From: Polytrichum commune
Lineage: Eukaryota > Streptophyta > Polytrichopsida > Polytrichales > Polytrichaceae
Length of the DNA: 64,000 bases
Direction of reading: 5' to 3'
Assembly (NCBI GenBank): GCA_950295325.1
Contig: OX485807.1
Location: forward strand, 28,739,666-28,803,665
Below the pieces are notes generated by a model, which saw only the letters and a list, made by a program, of their open reading frames with translations, was not told the origin of the DNA and did no database searches. Positions 1 to 10,250 of the stretch are shown one piece after another (within the stretch, counting starts at the first letter, position 1; the number at the start of each line of letters is the position of its first letter). The translations under genes were made by a program, and so were the position numbers.

Positions 1-924
1 GGTTCTACCGTTTTCTTGTTTTATTGGATTGAACTTACGTTCAAGTCAAGTTTGAACTTGTAGTCATGGGGTTGTGTCGTTGAATTACTAATTGGCAACT
101 TGACGAACCGAGGTGAATTAAGCATTCAAGTTAGTTTGAGTGCAAGCAAATATAACCGTTTACCCATTTTCATCACATTTGGTATGCCAAGCAATTTTAC
201 GGTCCATTGTGGGTGGGTTTGAAAGTCTAGTCCGGTGACCACAAGTTGGAGTTCAACCTTGAACTTGGAAAGCCATTCAAAATAAGATTGAACACAAGCT
301 CCACCACCCTTTTAGGAGCATACAAGGATCCAAATGCTTTTTCTTTAGTCCCCGAAATTTGCAAGTGTTGTGTGGTTGGGCTACTATTGCAACATGATAA
401 GCTTGCCCTGCAATTTGATGGTCCAATTACAAGGATTGGGTGTTTCAATGTTGCATGCATTAATATGAAAGAAAAGGTTATTCAACATGGTCCAATATAC
501 ACCATGCATTATCTAGGACATGTGAAAATCATCACATTTTGGAGTGTGACTATAACATGAGCATGCTCATGTGAGTAGACCCTCCGAGCCTATTTTGTTG
601 GATTCATAGGTCCATATATAGGCCTACTGCTCAATTTCGGGCATACCAAAAAACATTTTGATATTGCCCAAGAAAAAATTCAGAGTTGCTTGAAAAAATA
701 TTATTTTAAGATGTTACATGAATCATTTTTTAATTTATTGGACTACCCAAATAATAACATGTTAGACTACCCCGTAAAAATGTAGTAGTTTTACTTAGGA
801 TCCAATGAACTGCTACCATGTGCAATATAAAGAATAGGATCATGGCTAAGGAATTCTCTGAATATTGTTATGGATGAACTCATCGTCTTCCTCATCCACA
901 TGCAACACCAAAAATATACAAAGG

Positions 925-1203
925 TTACTTATGTTTGCATGGAACATATGATTGTCTACCATCAACGCTAGAGTTGTGCATTTTTAAGAAAGATGTGCAT
1001 GAGCATCTCGGATACTTGTTGAATGTGATATGGTAGTGTTTGTTAGGGGTGGCATTGCCTCGCTTACACATAACATAGATCATGCCATCCAAAGGAGGAC
1101 CGAAGTCCACCTTTTGCATAATGACCATGTTGAACAAATGGGGTGAGTGCCATGTGTTGGCGATGAGGCTCAGACGTTGGACTAGAATGGACAAACTTCC
1201 CAT
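925..1203 (-). pseudogene. MULE-type transposase relic, SWIM zinc-finger part
   Basis: Open stretch of 92 codons on the minus strand. Near its C-terminus it reads YHITFNKYPRCSCTSF, then about 16 residues later VPCKHK, which gives the CxC...CxH spacing of a SWIM zinc finger. SWIM fingers sit at the C-terminal end of MuDR/MULE transposases and of the related FAR1/FHY3 proteins. A stop follows directly after CKHK, and no transposase core is readable upstream, so this is a fragment. The assignment rests only on the finger pattern; a host FAR1-like fragment is the alternative. Confidence 0.5.
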
Positions 1204-3350
1204 CCCAACTCGTTAGGTGGGGGTTGGACGATCAGTATTGGGACCTTCTTGGTGGGGCCACGTGGTATTCTCCAAACGAGCAACTTTAAACCCACTATCT
1301 TCTAGGATAAAGGCCTTCGGTGTAGTCACATTTATACCCATTAGTATTGGCCAAACATAATGCACATGAGGGTTGGGCACCTCGCCACCCACACATCACT
1401 TCTTGTCACCAAGACAAAACTACGAGAGGTATTGCAAACAAAACTCTTCGTGTTCTTGGACTTGAAGAGGCCATCATAGCATGATGCCAGAGTATAAACA
1501 CTAATATTTGCCTTGTGAGGCTCTTACTAAGGACATATAATATGTGTTTTGGTATACACATGCATTATGAGTTTTTTTTTTGGGGGGGGGATCATGTGCA
1601 TGATCTTGATTTGAATGCACCCAAGTGTTATACATAACACCATTTATTTTTGGTCAATTTTCATTAATTTGATTGTTACTTAGATTGTATAGGAGATGTA
1701 AATTTATAGCACACTCTAGTTGTTGCAATTTGACTAATAGTTGTTGTTATTCTGGAACAACAACAACACACACATACATAGAGTACATACACTATAATCT
1801 AATAACTATCAAGGCTTCTATAGAAATTTGGCATACAAAGTATACATATGGGAGGGATATTGTTTCACCTAGTTTTGTACAAATTAACATGGTGCTTTGA
1901 ATTTCTTGGGGGGGGGGGAGCTAAGTACGACGCCACAAGTCAAATAATATGAGTGTATAAAAGGGGATTTTTAGAGACATTGATATACATAACATATGTA
2001 AGAGGGAGCTATTGTGTAAATATAAGTTATTGAAAATTTTAAAGTAGAGGTAGATGCACAAATCACAATCCTAAAGTTTAGAGAAAATTTTGACAATAAG
2101 TGTGCTCACCATATGACTCAAACACATGTGTATCATGTATTTATGCAAGGTTGACTACATGATGGCGAGCACCTTAATGTATGTGACCGTATCATTAAAC
2201 TACAACAAGGTCATACCCGTCTCATATAGGGTTGCAACTATTGTGGCCCACTAATTGTCAATAATATATAATTAGGATGTGATGTTAGCATATTGTTGAT
2301 ATATAGGTTTTACGAACTTTCAAAACATGTAGGTGATTGTAGCTATTTTCAAGGCCATTTACTAACTTTCATGCTACACTAATATATCAAGGCTTATTTC
2401 TACATATACAACTGTCATGTTGATTACACGGTAATAGATCCCTTGACAAGACACAGAGCATGAATTCCATGGTTTTAGGGTTCATTTCTCGAATGTCAAA
2501 TGTTTTCTTAAGTTCCATTTATAGCCAATTTATTTAAATTTCATGGAATATATTCCAAAAATTAGAAACACGTATCTCATGTTATTGCTCATTACTCACA
2601 TGCTAACTTCCCTCACTTAAGTATATAGTGGACTTGAGTGCAAAAGCATGTGCGAGTGGCTCCTTTCCACCAAAAAAAAAAGCTCCTAAGTTCTTCAACT
2701 TTCAACCTCTTTGTACACTTGTTTAATGATAAATAGTGTGGGCATATGTATAATGCAACTTACCATAGGCCATCCTACATTGTGGCACTACTTTACACTT
2801 GTCATGCCCATGTAATGTTACCCACCTCCTTCCATGAGGTCATAATTATTTCAAATGCACATTCACTTTGATCTAATATCAATTTTGTAACCTACAATGT
2901 AGACTTCTAATACTACCCGTGGGTTGATAAATGGCGTGCATCCACAATACTATTAAGTTAACCATTCTTTGAAGTGTGGGAATGAGCTCAATATTGTGGC
3001 CCGTAATATGTGTTGACCATTTATGACATTTAATGCCACTTAACTCTTTGAAAGTACACAACACTAGAATTGTTACCATATAATCTCTCTTTCCCGCAAA
3101 CAGAGCTCAAATCATGGTTCGGGAGATTTTTGAGCTCAACCATCTAAAATCTGCCCCTTCACAACTTCTATTGGTTTTTTCAGGAGTTGACCGCTTGCAA
3201 ACTTGTTGCCATTAATTTGGACCAGCTAATATCCACTTTTTTTCAAGTGCCGGCTAATTTCCTCTTCATTGTAATGGCAACTGGCCAAAAACTTGGGCAT
3301 TGATAAGTAAGCCGGTTTTCCAATGTAGCAACATTATATCTACAAACAAC
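1204..3350. other. AT-rich intergenic DNA without recognisable gene
   Basis: No coding pattern longer than chance is seen on either strand. The stretch holds homopolymer runs of G (around 1580 and 1910). Positions 1-920 are similar: a 104-codon open frame at 246-560 has no recognisable motif and is not called. Confidence 0.6.
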
Positions 3351-3422
3351 ATACATCATTCAACAACGATGTCCAAAGAACATATCAACATACAACAATA
3401 ATATGTAATGATATCAACATCC

Positions 3423-3520
3423 AACAACAATGATCAACAATTCATTACATACAAGAAACAACAACAATGATCAACAATTCATTACATACAAGAAACAACA
3501 ACAATGATCAACAATATATT
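3423..3520. repeat. 37-bp tandem repeat, about 2.5 copies
   Basis: The string TGATCAACAATTC starts at 3431 and 3468, and its first 11 bases return at 3505, so the period is exactly 37. Units are AT/CA-rich with embedded AACAAC. Upstream, 3350-3420 holds looser CAACAA-rich versions. No function is apparent. Confidence 0.85.
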
Positions 3521-3529
3521 CATAGCAGG

Positions 3530-5100
3530 AGTTGAACCTAAAATAACCCATCAACCGGTTGATGGCCGTGGATTTACTCTTTTGTCATACCTAGGTCTTA
3601 GAACCTCATATTAGATTTGAGGCCACATCGTGATAAAAGATTAACCTAACATACCATCATATATACAAAAATGAAATTCATCAACTGTTAGAGTCCAAAT
3701 CAGCAATATCATCTTCACCTTCAAGAGGCAAATGCCCTATAAGGTATCTCTATGGATGTGAAAACAACCATCTAAACTTCGTAGAGTTCCTTCATAAAGT
3801 TGTGGCTTCCATTAGTACGTTATCAAGATCCCCACGAAGATCTTCCATAACTACACTTATAATACATTTTAAACGTTAGCCGTCAACAATGAAATGCAAT
3901 AATGAAGCAAAAGCTTCGCATGTCGGCCATTCACCAAATCATTATAAGCCTACAACGAACACATAACCTAAACCCTAAAACCATATGATATCCGACCCTA
4001 GACGAATCAATCCAGATGAAATTTGCCAAAATCACAATTCATCCTGGTAAAAAACCTCCTCCTCAAAATGGTTGCCGGTTGAAATCCTTTAAAAAAAAAC
4101 GAAAAGCATCAGTTTCACATCCTCCACTTTCCCAATTCAACCGGACTTTTCACAAAACCAACCATCCGCCATTACACTAAATACCAGTTCTCCCCGGACA
4201 TTGGCTCAAATGAGTTCTTTGGACATTATAGAATATAGACAATATTAGGTTGGCAATAACCTGCATTCACATTGTAAGCAAATAAACATCTAGCATTGCA
4301 TAACTCTTTATAGTAAATGACACCAAAATAGTATAAATAGTGTAGTCGAACAATAACTATTTAACAAGCCTAGAAGTTGTCGTTGAGCTTAACCTAACCT
4401 TGCCTACCTTGTAGGAGGAAGGTTGTTCAAATAGGTACGAAGAATTTGGCCTTTCGACCCTTCACATTAGAGGCCAAAGTCCAAAGGTTATTGCTTTCCA
4501 AAATGCCTACATGACAATATTTTTTGACCAAGGTGATGGACTCTTGAAGGAAGTTTGGGTCAGACAGAATGGCAACCCAAACTATGGTTGAGAGTCTGTC
4601 GATTTTTTTTCATAAGAAAAAACTAAAAACCAACAGGATCTTGGCCGTTAGATTGAAGGGGCTGTGTTGGGCATTGAATAAAGTGGGATGCTCTTTCTTC
4701 CTTAACGTATGGGTTTGGACTTTGGGCTTGGCCTTTGGAGGCTTCACACTGTGCCCAACCGAAAGCTTCGATTTCCTATATTCTATGGGCTATTATTTTC
4801 AGCCCATTTCTTTGGATTGTCAACAAAGTTTGGTCATTTAATCCCACGGCCTCTTGACTTGGACAGCCATAGTGTGAAGTGGCCCTAAGAATACCCCTCC
4901 TTTGACGAAGAAACCTTGGCCACCATTGAGGTGCCAAAGAAAGGGAATTATTGCATACAAACGCACTTCTCATTCATCCAACATATAAGCCATGCAATTG
5001 TGTATGTGTCCCGGAGGTTACTTTGTTTTAGTTGATCAGACAACGGAATCACCGTAAATTTATCTAAGATAGACAACTCTTAATTCATCTACTTTTCCTA
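3530..5100. other. Intergenic DNA, nothing recognised
   Basis: AT-rich with short open frames only (for example 4569-4841 plus, 90 codons). None shows a domain or splice-consistent extension. Confidence 0.5.
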
Positions 5101-5109
5101 ATCAGACAA

Positions 5110-5630
5110 GTGTATGGGGAGATTTCTAGGTATAGTCGGTCAAAATCCGAGTGTTTCCAAGTCCAACCGGTTACATGTTGCGATCTTTTGATTTCTTGGA
5201 TAATTTGAGGTATACTCCACAAATTTCCCTAAGATGATCATTGATTTTCATGAAGTCATGAACTTCAACCGGTTATTTCTCAAACTCAACCAGTTCATGT
5301 GTAACTAGAGGTCGGTTGTCCCTTGTCATTGAATCGGACACTTGTATTTGAGTGGTACGTGCTTAAGTGCAACTCATCCAAGAACACGTGTATAAAGCAA
5401 TACATATGTTTAAAAGTGATTGGATTACATCCTCGAAACATGATAACCATTCTAAGTTCAACAGTCCACATGACTAGGATAGACCTATATGACCATTTTA
5501 ATGAGCACAAAAACATTCGTTTTCGACAAGGAATAAGATGTTTATATGAACTCATAAATTATCCAAAAAGTTGCTATGACCTCCACATGGATTTACTAAC
5601 CATCTCGTATTAATCGCATGTTTTCATATC
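5110..5630 (+). repeat. Dispersed repeat family R2, copy 1 (uninterrupted)
   Basis: This stretch resembles 54770-55720 on the plus strand and 43255-43620 on the minus strand. Shared landmarks in order are GGTCAAAATCC, GTTTCCAAGTCCAACCGGTTAC, a GATCTTT block, ACTTCAACCGGTTATTTCTC and AAACTCAACC. Weaker similarity continues into 37030-37400. This copy carries the unoccupied version of the site where the pogo-like element sits in the 54.8-kb copy. No coding capacity was recognised. Confidence 0.7.
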
Positions 5631-5688
5631 CTAGCATAATTTGTTTAGTAGAAAAACTAAGTAACCATTTTAGAACCCATCGCCCTTA

Positions 5689-6828
5689 GGGGCGGTTTAC
5701 ACTATGGACCATGAAGTCGTCCCACGTAAGAGGCCTATTTTGCGTGGGACGACTTCATGGGACGACTTCCATGGTCCGAGTTACTAAAATATTAGTTTTC
5801 ATGGTTCATGGGCCCTTCACTAGGTGTAAACCGAATGTGGACCATGAAGAATGACCATGCACCAAAAAGTGGAGGTGCTGATTTTTTTAATACATGCCCA
5901 AAAAGGGCAATTTTGAAAAAAAATTAAGTTTGATCATTCCTTGTCTTCTCTTGGGCTTCACTTGTCTTCACTTCTTGTTAAATGTGTCGAAGATGTGGCT
6001 TGTAAATCTTCTCACAACAAATTTTTTTAAATAAAATAAAATGAGCAATTTAATTTGTACATGCTCAATGTAATTTACATGTGACATGTACCTTGTGTTG
6101 TCACTACACTAAATAGGATATTTAGTGTTTGATTATATTTAATGTTGTTACCACCCTACCTTGCTCAACAATAATTTTCAATTCTTTGATAATTAATGTT
6201 AGAAGATTTCCCATTGCACTTCTTTTGACTACCCTGATCTACAGTCACTAAACCACTACAAATTTTTCTTTTTTCTTTTGCAACTGCATTTTGTAAGCAT
6301 ATTGGGGTGTGTAATATACCGTTGGAAAGGTATTTTTAAGACCTTTCCAACGGTATATTACAAGCCCCAAAATTCCAAACATTGCATTTGGTAGACCAAA
6401 AAAACAAATCTGCACTTGAATTCTTGAGTTCTAGATGTCCTGCGTTGTTTGGTGAAACACGTGTGAGCTGGTTTAAGGGGTAGGGCAAGGTAGTATTGGT
6501 ATGTCTCATGGGCTATGGTATAATTAAGGCGCTTAAAAGGTCTAGGTAGATTCATTAAAAATTTATTGACATGGTATTTCTTTGACATGGGCCCTTGCCT
6601 TTTCCTACCAGACCACCTCTCTTGCCTCTCTCAATGCAAAACCCGTTGGACCATGTCAGGGCATTTATTAGGCCTTAAAATTTATATTTTGGGGACCTCG
6701 ACCTCCATGGTCCCTCTGCCATTTTTTCCTTAGTGTAAACCGAAGTTGTCCCGGGACAACTTCAACATCCAATCAGCTGCCTTGCAGAGCCGTGGTCCAA
6801 CTTCATGGTCCATAGTGTAAACCGCCCC
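5689..6828. mobile_element. PIF/Harbinger-like non-autonomous element with perfect TIRs
   Basis: The ends are 29-bp perfect inverted repeats: 5689-5717 starts GGGGCGGTTTACACTATGG, and 6800-6828 is its reverse complement. The trinucleotide TTA flanks both ends (5686-5688 and 6829-6831), the target duplication expected of PIF/Harbinger and Tourist-type elements. The 1140-bp interior has no transposase frame. It holds several smaller palindromes: 5709-5726 pairs with 5743-5760, 6747-6762 is a 16-bp palindrome, and 6311-6361 is a perfect hairpin. Further copies of GTGTAAACCG lie near both ends. Superfamily assignment is from TSD and TIR style only. Confidence 0.85.
6311..6361. repeat. Perfect 21-bp hairpin inside the Harbinger-like element
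   Basis: 6311-6331 and 6341-6361 are exact reverse complements separated by a 9-base loop. The arm starts GTAATATACCGTTGGAAAGG. It lies centrally in the element, so it may be a nested smaller foldback element or a structural part of the MITE. Confidence 0.9.
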
Positions 6829-6926
6829 TTAGTCCAAGACATTTGAAATGAATCGACCACAAACCTATATGTAATGGGTCAAGTTTTTTAATGTTGGATG
6901 GATGAAAGGTGATGGATGAAAGCTAG

Positions 6927-6954
<28 letters not shown>
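6927..6954. repeat. (CT)n microsatellite
   Basis: Fourteen uninterrupted CT units just downstream of the Harbinger-like element. Confidence 0.97.
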
Positions 6955-6962
<8 letters not shown>

Positions 6963-7218
6963 TAGACTGGTGAATCTGGTGGCCCGAAACTTACACGTCT
7001 GGTCCAAACCTGGAGGACAAGGACATATCGGTAACGTAAAGCATCCCAGTTTATCATCCATCCATATAAATTTCATCCATATTCAGTTGGGAGGATCGAG
7101 TCACAAAGAGTCCCTGGTCGTTCACAGGGCCCCACCATGTTCCCGAAGTTATTTTACGTTCCCATCCACACCCCACATTCCAGTCGTGTAGGTAGGTAGT
7201 AGTAGTCTAGTAGTAGTA

Positions 7219-7589
7219 CACTAATAAACATTGCATTTAGTGTCACCGACTTCGTCGGCCTTGCCCAACAGTAAAAAAAATGTAAACTGCCCATGTGGTG
7301 TCACCAACACGAAATGTAAACCTAACATTATTTGTCATTCCTTGTTTTGAAAAAAGGAAAATGGGGCATTCATATATTGACAATGTTGTAATAATCGTCA
7401 CTTACCAGGCGATTCTCCGTCCAAATTTCGATCATCCATGACATTATTTCATTACGTAAATGTGTGGATGCAAAATCGACTGAGATTGAATGAACTAGAG
7501 TAAGTTGAGATGACACTATTTGTGAACTTATTTACAGGAAGTGTCGTTCGAAAAAACTACCGCATTGACACTAAATGTAATACCTAGTG
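7219..7589. mobile_element. MITE with imperfect TIRs and TA flanks
   Basis: The left end reads CACTAATAAACATTGCATTT followed by AGTGTCA; the reverse complement of the right end reads CACTAGGTATTACATTTAGT followed by GTCA. TA lies immediately outside both ends (7217-7218, 7590-7591). The TIR core ATTTAGTGTCA is shared with the MITEs at 41850 and 59560. There is no coding capacity in 371 bp. TA target sites fit Tc1/mariner-type elements, although the CACTA start is also reminiscent of CACTA elements, which would need a 3-bp duplication not seen here. Confidence 0.7.
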
Positions 7590-8306
7590 TAGTGAGCCTT
7601 CATCGATTAGGTCAGATGTACGTGGGTATTAAGGTCATGACGTTATTGAGCAACTAGATGATGTTCTCTTTCCAAATAGAGAGGTTGTAATTCAAAAAAA
7701 AACTATGAATTATAGTTGTTTGTTGAAAAATCCACGATACACAACTTGAGTGTTTCTTTTTTTTATAAATGGGGAGTCTTGGAATTGAAGGACAATTATT
7801 CTTGTCTAATACTTGGACCCACGTAACACAACCAAAGGAGTTGAGTAATGTTATGGTAGACATACCCATTTCCAATAATTGTCCCAATCACAATACATAG
7901 AGTCCTCTAGCTAGAGCCACCAAGTTCCACACCTACAGCCAACATCATGTAATTTGGAAATAGGTAACTTAGTGACCAAGTGAGAGAGGAGTCATCTAGT
8001 TGTTGAGAGGTTCGGTGTGATGATAAATGTAAGTTAAAAGGGCACAAAGTTGGGTGTCTTGAAAAGGGTGCTTAATTGTTCATGGTTTTCAACCACATTG
8101 TACTCAAGTTTTCATCTACCAATTATTGTAATTCAATGTTTGCTTTTTTCCAAGCAATCCACTTCTCTTGGGAAATGGAACACGTGATTACTACAAGGTG
8201 GTTAGTAAATCCAAAACGAGGTTGTTGCCATTTTCCTCATCGTTTTTGGAGATCATATGAATAGCTTGATTCATTAACAAAGTGAGTATTTTGATGCTCA
8301 TTATGT

Positions 8307-8307
<1 letters not shown>

Positions 8308-8338
<31 letters not shown>
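8308..8338. repeat. (CT)n microsatellite
   Basis: About 15 CT units without interruption. Chance open frames read through it on both strands and are not genes. Confidence 0.97.
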
Positions 8339-8343
<5 letters not shown>

Positions 8344-8599
8344 GAACTTAGAGCACGTAGTCCAATTTTTTCTAAACACATGACGTTTTGGTATCAATGG
8401 AGCCGTACCTCACCATTACCACTCAAAGGTACGTGTTCGATTAAGATAAGTAAACAATTGAGGGTTGTCTACGTTATCCAATTTGCATTACAATGGGACT
8501 CGGATCATTCGGAACATGTTATGGCCCTAATTTGTTATGCACACTTCCGAATCCACATACCTTTATGGCTGTTGGATAAGCTCGGACATTGTCTCCTCT

Positions 8600-8890
8600 A
8601 GTTAGCGGTTGTGACTAGTGAAGATTATCATTTCAAGTTTCGGAGTAGAGATGCAAAAGTTAGAAGAGTCCAAAGTGAAGATTCTCTTAGGTACTCTTTA
8701 AATGATCACATAGGCCCTCTTTCAATTGTGTTCATTATTGAACGTGGAATGATGTCTACAGTTTGAAGGACTTACTTTGATCTCATGGTAACAAATGTCT
8801 TTTTGATGGCCATTCTTAACCGCAAGTCTTGCCATACACCACTCAAAATACATGCACATCATTAAAAATGATCATGTTCAATTTCATATT
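8600..8890 (+). repeat. Dispersed repeat family R1, copy 1
   Basis: Similar to 46000-46245 (plus), 20735-20930 (plus) and 60690-61010 (minus). Shared landmarks are ATCATTTCAAGT, ATGCAAAAGTTA, a CCAAGTGAAGATT-like block, ATCACATAGG-CCT and CCAT-TA-CACTCAAA followed by ATTAA-AA-AATGA. It is strongly diverged and the ends are not defined. No coding sequence was recognised. Confidence 0.6.
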
Positions 8891-9359
8891 TCAATCTTGG
8901 TCTAAATCCATGTGCAACCTTCAAAATGCGCACCACGAGAACTAGAGGGTGCGTAAAACACAACTTGCATTAGAAAGAAGGTCAAATTTCCAAGTTGCGC
9001 TTTAAGTTTTTGTTGGGGAGTAATTTGAATGGCAACCATGGGGTAGTCAAGACCAAACTCCATCTATTTTATAGAACACATATGAATGTGCATAACAATA
9101 TGGGGACCATTATCCTTGCATAAGTTAAAGCCAAGTTGGAAGGAGGTGATACCCTATCACAGATGCTCTGACATGTTGTTGTGAACCATACATTGTTCAT
9201 TTACGTAAGCAAGGTTTTGAGGAATATATGGAGTCCAAGCAACGAAATATCTTTGGAGTTCATATTGTCTACAAGTCTACAAGAAATCTACACCGGAGAT
9301 TGAATAAATAAATAAATAACCAATGTTAGGCAATTCAACGTGAATTTGAGTCTGTTGGC

Positions 9360-9580
9360 CCTATCATGTTCAAAAATTCTCTTGGTGCAGGGTGGGGTAC
9401 ACTGCTTACCTTGCGATAGGTGGGCTCTTGGCTTCCTACTTACCTAACTAGTCTTTTTCCATCAACTAGAGGGAAGATTTCACAACGGGAATTGAACCGC
9501 CAACCACTACATTAAAAAACGAGTACCTCTCCACTATCACCCGGTAGTTTAGGGTCATCTCAAACCGGAGGTTGAATAAC
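9360..9580 (-). mobile_element. Possible tRNA-derived SINE
   Basis: On the minus strand GGTTCAATTCC (about 9486-9496) matches an RNA polymerase III B box. About 40 bases upstream, TGATAGTGGAGAGG (about 9529-9542) resembles an A box, which is close to tRNA spacing. The tail runs downstream to about 9360 without coding potential. No poly(A) tail or target duplication was confirmed, so the call is tentative. Confidence 0.35.
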
Positions 9581-9589
9581 ATTGATAAT

Positions 9590-10250
9590 GGGCAGGGAGG
9601 AAAGAAAGACAACTCCAATGTCACTCGCCTTCGGTGTGTTTTATGGTGTTGTTTCATCTTCGAGTTGGGTCTACATCTATATGTAATCCCAAAATGGGCA
9701 TTATGAGAATTAGAGGGCTCCCGATGGCTGTTGTCTCTGTTCGAAGGTGAACACCTTCAACATGCACGGATAAGTTGGTCAACACCTATCTTCCCCAAGG
9801 GGCAAGCCTCCAGGTTCCCACATGGTTGATTGAATTTATCTAGTTTCACATGGATACCCTCCTCCCCCCCCCAATTTTGATTTGGCGAGGTGCGATGCAT
9901 TGGAGATCAAGTGCTAGAAAAGTCATTCATTTGAATACTATTATGGTGTTAGGCAACTTAATTTTGGAGTGATATGAGTCAAGGCCTTGAGTTTAAGCCA
10001 CCCTTTAATGGGATGCAAATAAGGAATGAGAAAGGCTTGTTGTATTATTTCACAATATAAGAGTGTATTTAGTGTAGCGGGTCCATTCTAATTCCTAATC
10101 ATATTGTTTTTCTTTCTCCTCCAATTAATGCATGCCAAAAGAGTTGTGTCATGTGTGTTGGCCAAAACCCTTGATAAGAATATTGGTGATGTTTTATTTA
10201 TTTTCAATTTAAATTATTTAAATTATTATAAAAATGAAAAGTGAAACTAG
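9590..10250. other. Intergenic DNA upstream of exportin-T
   Basis: Holds a C-run near 9865 and AT-rich DNA (10190-10230), then shifts sharply to GC-rich DNA at about 10350. No gene was recognised. The promoter of the next gene probably lies in its last few hundred bases. Confidence 0.4.

Noticed and set aside
3423-3520. Short repeat array considered as CRISPR
   Set aside because: 37-bp units abut directly without spacers.
6888-7191. Frames across the CT microsatellites (6888-7191, 8191-8601)
   Set aside because: Alternating Ser-Leu or Arg-Glu runs from (CT)n open both strands; no coding signal outside the repeat.
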